From Rhyacophila brunnea (lineage: Eukaryota > Arthropoda > Insecta > Trichoptera > Rhyacophilidae): DNA of 64,000 nt. Under the pieces are notes generated by a model, which did no database searches, was not told where the DNA came from, and saw only the letters and a program-made list of their open reading frames with translations. Below are positions 34,546 to 46,849 of this stretch, piece by piece (the stretch's first letter is position 1; each line of letters opens with the position of its first letter). A program made the translations under genes and the position numbers. The stretch covers positions 434,001 to 498,000 of the forward strand of contig JAGYXB010000804.1 in assembly GCA_022495005.1 (NCBI GenBank). Reading direction: 5' to 3'.

Positions 34546-36680
34546 TATGCAGTATGGTTTACGATAAACTGCATACAGATCGGAGTATCCAAACCAGGGA
34601 TAATATGTAATTACAAGTGAGAAAAGTCCCGCAGGCGTTGAGGGTAAACTGTGAAATACGTCTGTCAACTTGCTGCGTCCACCTAACCAGCGTGTTGGAA
34701 GAAATCATGCAGCAAAATATTGCACAGTTAGTTTATGGGTTTATGGGTACAAAATCAATAATAACTTCGAAAAATGCTTTCCATAAAAAAACAAAAACAC
34801 ACGTTATCATATTATCGGTTGCCCACGAACTCAACTCTTTGAGACGTGGTCGTACCAGTGTTTTCCCAAGATTCAGAAGAGACGTCGATTCTTAAAATTA
34901 TTAATTACAAGATAAAAAGAACTTTTTATATATAACGTTTTTAAATTTTCTGTTGAATTATTATGCTCAATATCCTCAAACTTGTACTTGATATGAAGTA
35001 AATAAACAACAAACAAACAAACAAATATAGAATACTGAAATGTTATTTTGACATTTCTTTTGATTTCCATAGTAACGCACGTGTATATTAATAATTTTGT
35101 TGCTAGGACCACCCCCTTAGCAACCAATATTAGTCTTTTACTTTTTACGGATTTTTCTAAAATAACTTTCCATACAAAACAGAATTAACTGAAAATGAAT
35201 TCAATTCTGCTTAAAGATGGCTAAAAGTATTAAAAGAACGCATTGGCGTCGTGTTCTGATATAAGTATTCTAAAAGTTTCAAATGTCTAGCTAGTCGGGA
35301 AGTTAGTTAAAAATCGATTGCAAGATTTGTACTGGACAAACAACCACCGGACAAACAAGAATACGAGCTAATAAAAACGTTGTAAAAAGCCGAAACCATT
35401 GAGCTTTAGCTAGTTAGTTACAATTATTCCATGTTGCAATGTTGCAATACATTTTCGTCATATGCCACGTATTTCTTTTATATTACACCACGATAGCCAC
35501 GCAGTAACGTGTCAGCAGTACTCGTAACAATAGGAACCTGTTAATACAACCACCATTACGTGGATGCCCATATGCTCCACTTGGTACTTAGGATGATATG
35601 TATTTTATTTTATTTATGTACCTTATGTTGTCAAGTCATAATAAAATCGAAGTGAGAGAGCCACAATGTATAAATAGAAATTTGTTTGGCAAAGTAATAA
35701 ATTATTTCACCAAACTGAATGTTGCCAGTCAGCAGAAAAGGTATAAAATAATCCGGCGTCGATAATAATAATTGAACTCCGAACACACGAATTGGAATCG
35801 TGCCAGCGGATTATGGCTGATCCCGCATAAACTGTTGCATTGTTTTAAAATTACGATTTGATATTATTTTCAACCAACATTCCAGGTTGTAAACTGGATT
35901 TATGAACGCGTCGAAGCAGGAATAACACAAAGTGTAGAAATGAAAACAAATCCACTGACTTGTAAATTTTACGTTGGAGAACCACAGTATAAAAATAGAT
36001 AAAAACATGAAGGGCTCATTTGAGCGGAGCGTGCCGAGTGGTATCTTCGATTTCATCAATTGTATGTACACAGTAAACTGTACGCTTCAAATTCGGCCGC
36101 TTTGGATGGCTGGATCATGTAAAGTGACATTCGGGAAGCCGGAAGGCAAATTAACGTTGTACAAGATATAGGGATAACGTCTAAATGGATTACCTTGAGC
36201 ATCCACATAGAGCTGCAGTGCCAGTAAGAATATACACTATCGTTGTCAGTCTCATTTTAAAGCAAAACTGAAGCACCATTTGACAATGGCTTATCATAAT
36301 ATCACATTGTATAAATATGCCTTTGCTTGTGTTGAAAAGATAAGCATTTTTTCCAACTTTCGATTGTTGTCAAACCATTGAGTTTTTACAAAAGTCATTC
36401 AACAGGTTTATCAGTCAAACGAAGTATTAAACATTGATGTTCATTCGGAATTCAATTATAATTAAAGGAAGCGGTTAAATAAGTATATTATGATATTCCG
36501 GTAGATGTATAATAAATTGTAAAATATGAGAATCTTTAATTCAACTATTTTTTATTCAATAAATAATTCATATGATTTAAAAATGTAATTTTATTTTTAT
36601 TAAAATTTTAGAGAACGGCCAACACGAAATAACAATGTCAACAGTAAATCACATTTACCGTAATCGTTTGCAGTAAATTG
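34546..36680. other. No gene recognised; TATA-like word at 35742
   Basis: 35720-36170 is GC-richer than the surroundings and contains TATAAAATA at 35742. Overlapping frames on both strands (minus 35811-36071, plus 35974-36171) have no domain I recognise. The minus frame has a hydrophobic segment but no diagnostic motif. Confidence 0.35.
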
Positions 36681-37066
36681 CAGTTCATCGTGAGCTTAAG
36701 TATCAGAAACAGATGGTCGTATAGTGTTAAGATCAAATTAGTGTCTAAATAAAACATATTTAAAAACGTAATAAAAATCACCGGAATACAAGTGTAAGAA
36801 AGAAGTAAATTGGTAGGTAAATAAATTATAAATATAATAATTTCGTATATTATATTTACACAAAATTCTGGTATTTGCTCGTAAGTATTAAGTCGTATCT
36901 ACCAAATATCAGATATTTGATACCAATCAATATTAAATTAATATTCTTATTGAATGTAATAAAATTGGAACATTACTATCTGCAATGCTACACGGACAAC
37001 GCTTTATGATGTTATCTCGATGCTATACGGCCATCTATTTCCGGTGAAACAGCTCACGGGGAACTG
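36681..37066. repeat. Foldback element, copy without nested MITE
   Basis: Arms 36681-36724 and 37023-37066 are inverted: CAGTTCATCGTGAGC against CAGTTCCCCGTGAGC, and AGATGGTCGTATAG against AGATGGCCGTATAG. The internal words GTCTAAATAAAACA and ACGTAATAAAAATCACCG match the flanks of the MITE at 32356-32527. It therefore shows the pre-insertion arrangement. Confidence 0.7.
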
Positions 37067-37506
37067 AGATTCGGCAAAACCGGCCAGAATACGATGAATG
37101 CTGAGTCACGTCAAGCTCAGCATGAATCCTTTTTTTTTTTTTAATTGAATTATCAAAAAGATCGCTATATTAACTATCTGTTCAAAATGATGTATGATTA
37201 ATATGTGAATTTGGTATCTAAGTCGCGACCTTATAGGTAGCAGTAATGATACTGCGATAACTGGTAGGTACATTATTTTTAGTAAATGTAATTCATCCTT
37301 GAAATATAAACACTAGCAAAAAAAACTAATGTAGGCAGCTAACTTAAAAAAAGGGAAATATGTAGTTTTCATCCGGTGTAATGTAAACCACTAAAAAAAT
37401 CACTGAACGCCCACAATACAGTATAATGTCAGGTATTACATGCGCAAACATTACTTTTTTATCGTCAACACGGCTTGTTCCGTCGCAGGCTGCCAAAAAG
37501 TGTACA
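37067..37506. other. No recognisable feature
   Basis: AT-rich sequence with a T run near 37131. Confidence 0.4.
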
Positions 37507-37514
37507 GTGTACAC

Positions 37515-38538
37515 CAGTGATTTCCAAACTTTATGTTACTACGCCTCTACTACTAATCTTGACGCCTCCCCCCCTTCATTTTATTAAATAATACAGACAC
37601 CTTTTTAAATAGTCAAAATACAAAAATGAAAAAAAAATATACATGGTTTTACTAAGTACTTATTTATTAATTTTTAAATTAATTTGTTTTTCATGCGATG
37701 AATGTGCTTGTTTATTAGCACAGTCAATTTCAATAGTAGTCAATCCAAATTTATCATCGTTCATTGAAGAATGGATTCTATCATGGGCCCCACATCCCGA
37801 AGCGGGCCCCGAGATCACGATCTTTCTACCACATATTTAAAATATTTAATAGCCTTGAAACAGAACAGCGCCACAGGCGACTTTTTTACTATTAATAAAA
37901 TAATGTTAAAAGTGCATTATCAAACTAGCCATGAAATCAGTAAATACATTTTTGTCTGCTTCAATTTATATATCTGGCGTAGAAATAATTGAAATGTGGA
38001 TACATGGCGAACTTATTTTTTTTGTAATTTTGATTTCCAAAGGTCCAAATTTTTATGAATGCCTTCACTTTATCTTTTTAAATCAGTGAATGCATTAGTG
38101 GCCCTTGCATTGATTTATTCACTCATTTTTTTTAAATTTCAACCAAATACAACAAAATTATCTTTCCTAAACAAACTTCAACTAATCAAATTTCAACATT
38201 ATGATTTGACCCTTTTAATCAGACTTCATTTTTTCACGAGATAGCCAGCGCGCTTCACTAGTGTAGTACTGAGGTATTATAAAATTTGTCTCCATATTTT
38301 CAGACAGGTTTGCAAACAACCTTTTATAGGTCTGTTTTTTGTATAGTTTATAACTAGCGGCCGTTTTATAAACTATGCATTTGCAAACTGCAAACCTGTC
38401 GCTACATAATTTTTTTCTTCAATTTTAAATAAATTCAACATCTACATAATCAAATGAATATTTGTCATGTCACTTTCACTGTATGAAAATATGGAATCCC
38501 TTAGCAACACTCCGCGCCTCCCAGTTTGGAAATCGCTG
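37515..38538 (+). mobile_element. hAT element, 1024 bp
   Basis: Starts CAGTGATTTCCAAAC and ends, inverted, CAGCGATTTCCAAAC. A perfect 8-bp duplication GTGTACAC flanks it (37507-37514, 38539-38546). From about 37784 it contains a piece like the left end of the element at 44124 (CATGGGCCCCACATCC, then ACAGGCGACTTTTTT), probably a nested, truncated insertion. A snapback with arms GTATAGTTTATAA / TTATAAACTATGC lies at about 38341-38378. No transposase seen. Confidence 0.9.
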
Positions 38539-38546
38539 GTGTACAC

Positions 38547-38956
38547 TGTCACCGTGTTGACTTGTGCCATTTGGCTTCTGAAATGTGTAGATACGTCGCA
38601 CGTCGTGTGCGGAAGCTAGTTTCAAGTGGGCTAATGCATCGACAGGCAAAAACGTGACATATGATATATTTGTTGTGTCAACGGTAAACAGAATCCCACG
38701 AAAACGTATGATAAAAGATTTCAGTCCATTACATGACATGTAATAGAAATTCTACAAAAAACAGTTACGGATAGGTGATATACACATTAATTCAATGTAT
38801 GTACACGTTGTACACACGATAACATAATATTCTACAAACAATATTCTAACATATAATATTCCGATAAATGAAAACAGTAGCTGATATCGTCCATGTTTTG
38901 TAAAAAGGACGAATCAACCATTTTGGAGAAATTGAGATTTTAATGAAAAAACAATA
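38547..38956. other. No recognisable feature
   Basis: Non-coding; nothing supported. Confidence 0.4.
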
Positions 38957-39343
38957 TCGACTGTAGAAAGGAAAAAGGACCTAATCCTCAGTTTTTTTCA
39001 AATAGATTTTATTGGACAATAACATTGTACACGACTAAATAGGTAGGTACACGTCGTGTCCAAAGGATGTAAGTTTTAAATGCCGATTGATTATGTAAAT
39101 TTCGCTGACAATTTAAAAAAAAGTAGGTTAAGTGGGAAAAACGACTTAATCATAATTTTTGTTGGTTTTTCTTTAATTAACTCAATAATTAATATCAGAT
39201 TGAGAATATAAAAACCAAATTATCATGCACTTAATGGTTATCCATTTTCTATTTTAACTTTTATCTAAAACCATAAAACGTTTTTGTGCCTCCTGTAAAA
39301 TTTGATGTTTGTGGATTGCGTCCTTTTTCCTTTCTAATGTCGA
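38957..39343. mobile_element. TA-flanked MITE, 387 bp
   Basis: Inverted ends TCGACTGTAGAAAGGAAAAA and, on the right, TCGACATTAGAAAGGAAAAA; similarity continues to GGACxxAATCC. TA lies on each side (38955-38956, 39344-39345). TA targets and TCG starts resemble the MITEs at 12318 and 61396. Non-coding. Confidence 0.8.
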
Positions 39344-39345
39344 TA

Positions 39346-41511
39346 TGTACCTTACTAGCTTTGTTGTGTAAAAAGTTCTTCTTAGCTTTATTATAAACTT
39401 GTTTGACATTTATAATCATCCACAAGTAAGAAATACCCTCATAGCGTGTACATTTTAACGCACAGGTTAGTCCTACACGTTTTAAAGATTTAAACTAAAA
39501 ATAGTATATTGTAAACGTAAACCATAAAACATAGCAGTGAAATAAAATATGGATTTAGTGCTTATTTGGTCATTATTTATGACAATTTATAAAACGTATA
39601 TATTTGAGTTATCTAGTATTCACATCATACTTTATAAAACGCAAGATGTGAGCGAAACGTGAGGTAAGGAGTCACCCATATACCTATGCCATGGAAGAGA
39701 GAAACAGAGGGGAAGAAATATGACGTCGCAAAACCATCAAAATAAAATGTAAAACCATTTTTTCTGAGAATAAATATTCAGTGAAAACATAATACCGTAT
39801 CTTCTGAAATAGATCAAAGGCATTTACGTTTTATAACATATTATCACCTTAAAACATAAACGTAATATTCCAATAAATCAAATTCTAACATAACTCGCGA
39901 TTATGGAAATAATAATTAGACGAAAAATAGAATTAAAATACTGCCTAAAAAGAGAATCCGTCAGATTCAATCTAACGAATCAATATGAGGTTGCAAGCAC
40001 ACATAACAAGATGCTAAGTGTCACTTCTGTAACAGCTTGAGCTAACTAATTACATCCGATCGAAGTCACAACAATGCCTCTGTTTCTCTTTATAAGCAAG
40101 AGAACGAAACGCGTGGCTCCATATAATAATAAGAAATCGCGGTGGCAAACGCCGGCCGAAATTAGCATGTAGTTATTTTTTTACGACAACGTCAGTGCGT
40201 GTGTTACTTTATTCTTTTACCACTTATCAGCTGTTTTTGCTTGTATTTGGGTCGCTTTCCGGATATAGAGGTTGGACAATTCGCAGCTGTGGTGAAGATT
40301 GATTGAATCGAGAACGCGACTCGGTTAAGTATTTCGCAACTAATGCAATGAAATGGATAATGCAGTTAATTACTGGTGATTCAATTTGTGAAGACTAGAG
40401 TGAGATTTTCCTATAGCTAGTGTTAGAAGACAGTCAGCCGGGTCGCACACCTAAACTCGTCTCGACACGTCGAATGTGTCGATATGATTTTGTTGGTATT
40501 CACAAAACTTATGTACTTAATTTATTGTAGGTACCTACTTAACTCGAAACTTTGATAGAAAGAAAAAAACAGCTGCTGTCGCTAGCAATAATTTTCACCC
40601 GACATATGGCGCAGTATAATACCAAATTGTCGTATTTCGTCATTCATTTTTGATAGCCGCGTGACGTCACTGTCTCGGCATGTCATCGCCTATGCGTACG
40701 GAAGGAAGATGGAACATTGCGCCCAATTTTTATTTATAACTATATTCCAGTCGGACGATTTTCAGTGTGCGACTGGGCTTAGAGCGATTACATAATATAC
40801 TATAATTATAAACTTGCGAGCCCTCTCGTACCTATGCCATTACCTGAAATAATTGTCAGGTTACAGCAATTAACTATAGGTACTATCCTACAATACAGAG
40901 AACACAAAATTAATGGGAACTGGTTTACACTATCGGGTGTGGTATAACAGGGTACAGATGGAAAAACAACATGGATTAAACAAGTCTTGAATATTATGTT
41001 ATTTTCAATGGTTATGCCTGTATCATAATGTCGTAAATATAACGCAAATTCAATATTTTCAATCAGTCGGTTCACTTTGTGTCCCTTGGTTTTATGGCCT
41101 AAAATAATAAAGCACTCTGTTCCAAAATTGTTACCACGCCCAGTATGATAAGCCAGTTCCTAATTTCATAATACTATATAATTCGACCCCCCCCCCGCAC
41201 TAAGCACCAGTGTGACCTCAAAAATGGCCCACTGGGAGAACGTTCAGGTAAAAGTGTGTGACAATCTTATCGTTCATCAAATCTGTACAGATAATAAAAA
41301 AATCTGTATACCTAATATATTCATTATAATATAACAAATTTAAGCCAACTCCTAGTTATAAAACCACCAGAAGTCGGTTCCGGCCTAATCCCCGTAGGGG
41401 AGTCATTTTAGATATAATTAATCAACGAACATGTATTTAAAAAATCTAAGGATTGATTTAAATGATTTCTTTTATTTTGTTAACTGTCAATTCATGGTGG
41501 AACTGCATTGT
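39346..41511. other. No gene recognised; CpG-richer patch 40140-40480
   Basis: 40140-40480 and 40640-40700 are GC/CpG-richer. They include CGTCAGTG at about 40190 (arthropod initiator-like TCAGT), a donor-like GTTAAGT at about 40324 and TGACGTCA near 40662. A non-coding first exon or promoter is possible but not shown. A run of ten or more C lies near 41187. Confidence 0.3.
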
Positions 41512-41622
41512 ATTGTTGTTTTTATTTAATAAAACGCAATTTGAATAACAAGTGACAACAGTAACAAGCAAGTGGAATAAGTACTACAAAAAAAATGCGT
41601 TTTATTAAATAAAAACAACAAT
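41512..41622. repeat. Perfect 27-bp inverted repeat with 57-nt spacer
   Basis: Arms 41512-41538 and 41596-41622 are exact reverse complements (ATTGTTGTTTTTATTTAATA...). No flanking duplication is clear. It may be a very small foldback element. Confidence 0.85.
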
Positions 41623-41662
41623 TAAATGATTTGTATGTTATAATTATCAACCCTGCGCATTT

Positions 41663-41922
41663 ATTCCATACACAACACTGGTATTGGCCGCTATCGAGGG
41701 TAGTTTTTCATATTTTTGTATTATTATAATTTTTACAATAAGTTAGTTGTAATTGTTACAATAAGTGATACGTTTTAACGGCATCTTTCTAAGCTGTGCA
41801 AACGTTTAAAGCGAGATAGACCGTTAACTTATTTTAACAAGCATAACACCCCAATACAAAAATATGATAAAATACCGTCGATAGCCGCCAATAGCGGCCG
41901 ATTGCAGTCTTGTGTATAGAAT
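41663..41922. mobile_element. Palindromic MITE, about 260 bp
   Basis: Left arm ATTCCATACACAACACTGG then GGCCGCTATCGAGGGTA and CATATTTTTGTATT. The right arm carries the inverted forms with few mismatches and a small duplication of the GGCCGCTAT word. The centre includes ACAATAAGT words. Ends are approximate, and no target duplication was defined. Confidence 0.75.
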
Positions 41923-43775
41923 AGAGAGCGCGGAACGTTTTATTAACATCCGCATTAATAATTGGCTTTACAAGTCTCATAAATATATTATCATTATTCT
42001 ATGACCCAACTATATCGCAGACTTAAAACCTTGGCCATGGAGAAATCACAACCCTATCAAAGCCCAGGGATGGTTACACTGATAAGAATGATAAGGACAT
42101 TAAATTTAAGGTCGAAATAATTATCAGAAGGTCATCGGAAGGTCAATCAGCGGTAAAGCAATGCCACGTGACCGTTTAATTAAACGCCATGTTAGTGTAA
42201 TCATTGTTGGATTCAGCTGCTTGAAGACAATTCTACCAATTAAGACGTAATCATCCCGACGAGTGGCGGTCCCACACGTGGTCTGTAAATTTCGTCAGAA
42301 TTAACACCCACTCGTGCTTTCGGATGCCATATTGATGTCTGGTATCAGTACCTACCAAATCTAAAAATATCGAACATTTTTTAAGCGAGATGTTTTTTGA
42401 AGTATCGATCGAAAATATCAATAAATTTTCGACATTCGTAGAGTAGCTACAGTTAGTCGTGGCGTTTGCGAGTTCGTCTCAGTAGGTGAGCAGGGCGTGA
42501 GAAAATTGCTAAAAGGGATATAATATATAAAGAAGTGGGACAAAAATAATAGTAATTTCCCCATGATTCCTTCATGCCCTGAAATAAGGTCGCGATCACA
42601 AAAACTAAATGTAGCTACTCTACCAGAGTGTCTAAATTAATTGAGTAGAATGATAGACAGATGTCACAATATGACAAGAGAAAAAATTAGACCAAAATAG
42701 CCAATACAAAAACATTAATTAATTCATAGTCTTGCAATAGATTGGATAAAAATATAAGTAGTCTAAGAACGCGATGCAGAACCATCTGGATTAACTTGGC
42801 AATAAACACCATCCAGAGTTGATAATTTAGCTTGACTTAGTAAAGCATTTCTTAAATATAGTTTCGTTCTTGATCACTGCCTTTTTTCCTTAGATTTACT
42901 ACTTGCTTTAATATTAAGTATTATTATGTTTATCCTTTAGGCGACGCAATCTAAGTTGCCGATATTGGCCTATTAAAAATAGGTGTGTATCTTAGGGACT
43001 TACGCACCTAAATATGGTAAATATAAAGTTATAGGCAAGTATAATGTATAATCAAAACCAACCAAAAATAAACGATGAAAATTGTGAAAATACCATATTC
43101 ATTCATAGCGTTTGGGTTGCCACACAGGCCATATAATACTCTTTAACAATAATATAAATTCTATAACATGTTAACCCAGTGTTTCTAAACTTTTTTTATA
43201 CCTGCGGACTAGGGGCGGCAGGTTATATGAATGTATGGTGAAGCAGGCTAGAGTATGGTGAAAAAGTATGGTGAGGCGGGCTGGTAATCAATCTGTGGCA
43301 AAATTTCCACGTTGACATTATATTATATGGGTACGTTATAATGACCAAAGTAAACCCTCCGTGATGCCCTGATTTTTTTTATCGCGTCCCTATTTCTCGT
43401 AAGTTGTCGGCTATTGTTGGCCTGCTTCATTCAGTTGTATGAGAAAGCCGATTACTTGCCCCTCTTTTTATTTAATACTTGTATGCCTGCGGACCTCGAA
43501 CGAATAAATAAAAAATATTATTAATAATAATATGGTAATGCCTTTTAAGAACAAAAACACAATGCACAAACACATGCATTTGGACGCCAAAATTTGAGTA
43601 TAAAGTATAAACATACCACAAAAAATGAGACCATTCTTTTTGTAGGTACCCAGTATGTCTCGACGAGGGTCGTTGTATCGAAAGAAAAATAAATGTATTA
43701 ATAATTAATACTCGCAAATATCGGTATAAATGTTTATATGGGTTTGTAAAGTATGAAAAAGTCGGTCAATCTCGA
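41923..43775. other. No gene; small inverted repeat and a hAT-like end
   Basis: Arms TAGAGTAGCTACAGTTAG and TAGAGTAGCTACATTTAG (inverted) delimit 42439-42622, a probable small MITE without a clear duplication. CAGTGTTTCTAAAC at 43177 looks like a hAT start and is followed by CCTGCGGAC, which recurs near 43488, but no matching right end was found. Confidence 0.4.
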
Positions 43776-43820
43776 AGGTTTCGCTTTTATGTTGTCCGGG
43801 ATCCCGGGATTGGATTGCCT
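43776..43820 (+). mobile_element. 45-bp residual hAT (CCCGGG family)
   Basis: Consists of the right terminus of the CCCGGG hAT family (CGGGATCCCGGGATTGGATT) joined to a few bases resembling the left end. The perfect duplication AATCTCGA lies on both sides (43768-43775, 43821-43828). It looks like an element reduced to its ends by internal deletion. Confidence 0.65.
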
Positions 43821-44123
43821 AATCTCGACCCTTACAGAACTGCTTACCTACAAATTTCGTAACTACGCAAAACGTACTTACGTACATACGTAACATTTTT
43901 TTAGATTGACAGAAAGGAGATAACTTTAATTGGAATGCTGTTTTGCTGTCACAGTGCATTTGTGCTAATGTTACGTTGACTAAGTAATGGTAACTATCAG
44001 TTATCATTATTTTATCAACATTGAAAGCTTCGGCCACTTAATAAAAATGTAGATAAGTAAAAATGTCTACATTTAGTCATGAATTGTACAAACAAAAGGT
44101 TGATTCAAATGGATGATGATAAC

Positions 44124-44520
44124 CATGGCCCCCGCATCCTGAAGCGGGCCTCCAGGCTAGGATGTTTGGCGGGCCCCCCTACCTATCGCTAAGGGTAAAG
44201 ACAGTGTGACACGCTGCAGTAGCGTTTTCCAAAGTGTATTTTTAGCGATTTTTTGTATTTTTAATATGTCCCTACATCCATTTGAATTATGGAGTCGTCG
44301 AGTATCGGCAAACAATTAAAAATTGCATCGTACAACCAAATATATTGAATTATTAATATCACCTGAAGTAAAATAGCTCCGCAGGCGACTTTTTTTTTTA
44401 CTATAAGAGCAAATTTGTAATCTGTGTTTATCTCACTTATCTGGTCGATTCGTCACGCCGGGCCCTTCCTGAGCCCGGGCCCCCAGGGTAGAGCCCTGTC
44501 AGCCCCTTATGGGGGCCATG
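44124..44520 (+). mobile_element. hAT-like MITE, 397 bp
   Basis: Starts CATGGCCCCCGCATCC and ends TTATGGGGGCCATG. A perfect 8-bp duplication ATGATAAC flanks it (44116-44123, 44521-44528). GC-rich ends, AT-rich centre. A truncated relative lies within 37784-37910. Confidence 0.88.
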
Positions 44521-44657
44521 ATGATAACCAACAATCATCAACCAATAACCAACTATCATCCGTGGCATACAAGAGTTGTCAAAACCTTCTTGTCAATACC
44601 GTATATTTAGCAAAAAAATAGTTTCTCAGCACAATGTGTTGTATAACAGTGTTGAAA

Positions 44658-44962
44658 CCACAGAACAGATTAATAAATAGAATTTAGATAGGCCATACCC
44701 AATACACTACATTTTGAAGCAGGGTTTGAATGTGTCAGTATCCTAAGAAAATTAAACACGCATTATAGTCGTGCAATAGCGTGTTGCAACCTTCAAATAC
44801 ACCAATATTGAATGAGTGTCGGTGCATAAACCGAGAGCAGTTGTCAACACAAAGGGCAAGATTAGAATGACGCATGGCCACACTCGAGTTCGGTTGCCTG
44901 TTACTCCACACCCGTTAGGTATTTCAGTTTCCATTAATTCTGTGATCCCTGGTTGAAACCAA
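44658..44962 (+). repeat. Dispersed repeat family R, copy C (empty site)
   Basis: Same strand as 12257-12865 and inverted to 14438-14757. Shows the uninterrupted CACTACATTTTGAAGCAGGG where copy A carries a 296-bp MITE. Extends to GATCCCTGGTTG, which is also present inverted in copy B. Confidence 0.8.
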
Positions 44963-45662
44963 ATATGTTGAAAAAACCGTCTTCTATAAAAATGGAGCCT
45001 AAATGTATGAAATTTTAAGCAAAAAATGGGGACACAAGGTCTACTGATTAAGTTAGCTGCAAGCCAATTTCGCAATTTTTTGGAAACAACAGGGGAGAGG
45101 TACTACACTCAGAGAAAAAACGCTCATGACTTTTCAAAGGTCTGCAAGCCTTATGAAGCTTAAAAAATCTAATATAGAATTATCTTTTCTTAATAATTTT
45201 GTGTTTAAATTATTTATTATGGGCAACTAAGGTTCGAAATACTTACACTATTTTGAATACTATGAAGTGTATTTCTATGGTAAATTCCATTCATAAGGAA
45301 TTAGTGTTGTCTGAATAAAAAAGAACCCAATAATATATTTTTAAGATAATGAATATGTCGGCTGCTGACCCCGGCAGGTGATAATGATAAAATAATATAA
45401 CATTTTAAAACATAATTAATATCTCAGACATAGCATACTAATAATATTAGAATTTAAATTCTATAGATTTTGTTAAGAGTTATTTGATTTCATTGAACCG
45501 GATTTCGCGTTTATGTATCTATGAACTTTATAGATGGCAAATAATATAATATATATTTTATTTAAATGGCAATAGTTTTAACTAGTAAAATATGCGTTAA
45601 CCACTGCCACATTTCATTGAATAATTATTTCAAATGTAAAAATAACATTGTTTATTTGTTGC
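44963..45662. other. No recognisable gene
   Basis: Non-coding; nothing supported. Confidence 0.4.
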
Positions 45663-45670
45663 ATAGTAAC

Positions 45671-46432
45671 TAGGGAATCCAATCCCGAGCCAAAATTCTG
45701 ATCCCGGGATTTCGGGATTACAAGTTGACAATCCCGGGATCCCGGAACTGGTCCCGGGATTGGCATTTTTTCCATTGTTAATATAAATTTTTTATATTTA
45801 CAAATAACATTGATAAAATCAGTCAAAAATAAATCTAATATAATTTATACTATTCAAGACATTTATTGTTAATATTGTATATCTACGTTCAATCTTGGAA
45901 ATACATAAGTTTAATGGAGTTAATAATATTAAATATATATGTATATATAAATAATAATGTGAATTTAATATGAGATTGCTGTTTCTGATAGTAAAGACTT
46001 AATGAACGGATTAGCAAGATTTAAAATAGTAAAGCAAATAATCATGGCGTACTTATGGCCTTTCCGATTCATAAATCTAATTAGTCAGCCAAATTTGAAA
46101 CTGCCGTAAAACGTATGATATCATGGTAGAATTACTTTGTTAAAAGTGCGAAGCATTGTTTTTTTACCAATCTTTCTCATTTTTAATAATCTATGTGAAA
46201 AAATTAAATGAATCGGCAACCTACACATCAAACTTCATTCAAACTCAGTTTATTTTTATGTAGTTATTTTGTATTAAAAGTATTTTTTCTGTTATATTTT
46301 CCATAAAAATTGATAAAAAAATCAATCCCGAAATCCCGGGATTATGTTTATCAATCCCGGGATTCATAGGTATCGAAAATAGCTCGGGATCCCGGGATCC
46401 CGGGATTCGGGATCCCGGGATTGGATTCCCTA
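45671..46432 (+). mobile_element. hAT-like MITE, CCCGGG family, copy 2
   Basis: Same ends as 7248-7999 and near-identical interior. Perfect 8-bp duplication ATAGTAAC (45663-45670, 46433-46440). The right subterminal zone has an extra block of the CGGGATCCCGGGAT motif, so the array varies in copy number. Non-coding. Confidence 0.93.
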
Positions 46433-46440
46433 ATAGTAAC

Positions 46441-46849
46441 TGAGAAATATGACAAACTGATATATTATGCTTCAGCTGTCTTATTAAGGGAAACAAAGAA
46501 GGCTCTATATTCAATATGTAAGATCTTTGGTTGCAACGATCTGTGAAGATTAGTTTTGTCTTAAATATGTTAATCTATAGAGCCAGTGGCTAAATAAATA
46601 CTGTGGATAAAATCTATCCACTCATTGAAATCGCTGCTCCTAGTGTACGAAGATAATTAGTGGCTAACGATGAGAGAAAGAAGATGACGTATGATGACAG
46701 ATACCTACTTCATGAACATCAAACAGAAGAATTGAAGTGTCCTTGATGACAGAATTGCATTGTCTCGCATCTAAAAGTGGAAAGAGAAACTAATAAATGT
46801 TTGACCGCGACAAGACCTGCCTCTTGATGTCTGTAAGGCATTGAATACG
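46441..46849. other. No recognisable feature
   Basis: Non-coding; nothing supported. Confidence 0.35.

Noticed and set aside
35811..36071. Minus-strand frame with a hydrophobic segment and INPVYN, resembling a receptor transmembrane helix
   Set aside because: The motif is not NPxxY, no other helices or splice sites are visible, and the overlapping strand is equally open.
45614..46514. Pro/Gly/Ser-rich minus-strand frames in and around the CCCGGG hAT copies
   Set aside because: They are read from the TCCCGGGA motif array and recur at every copy; they are not proteins.
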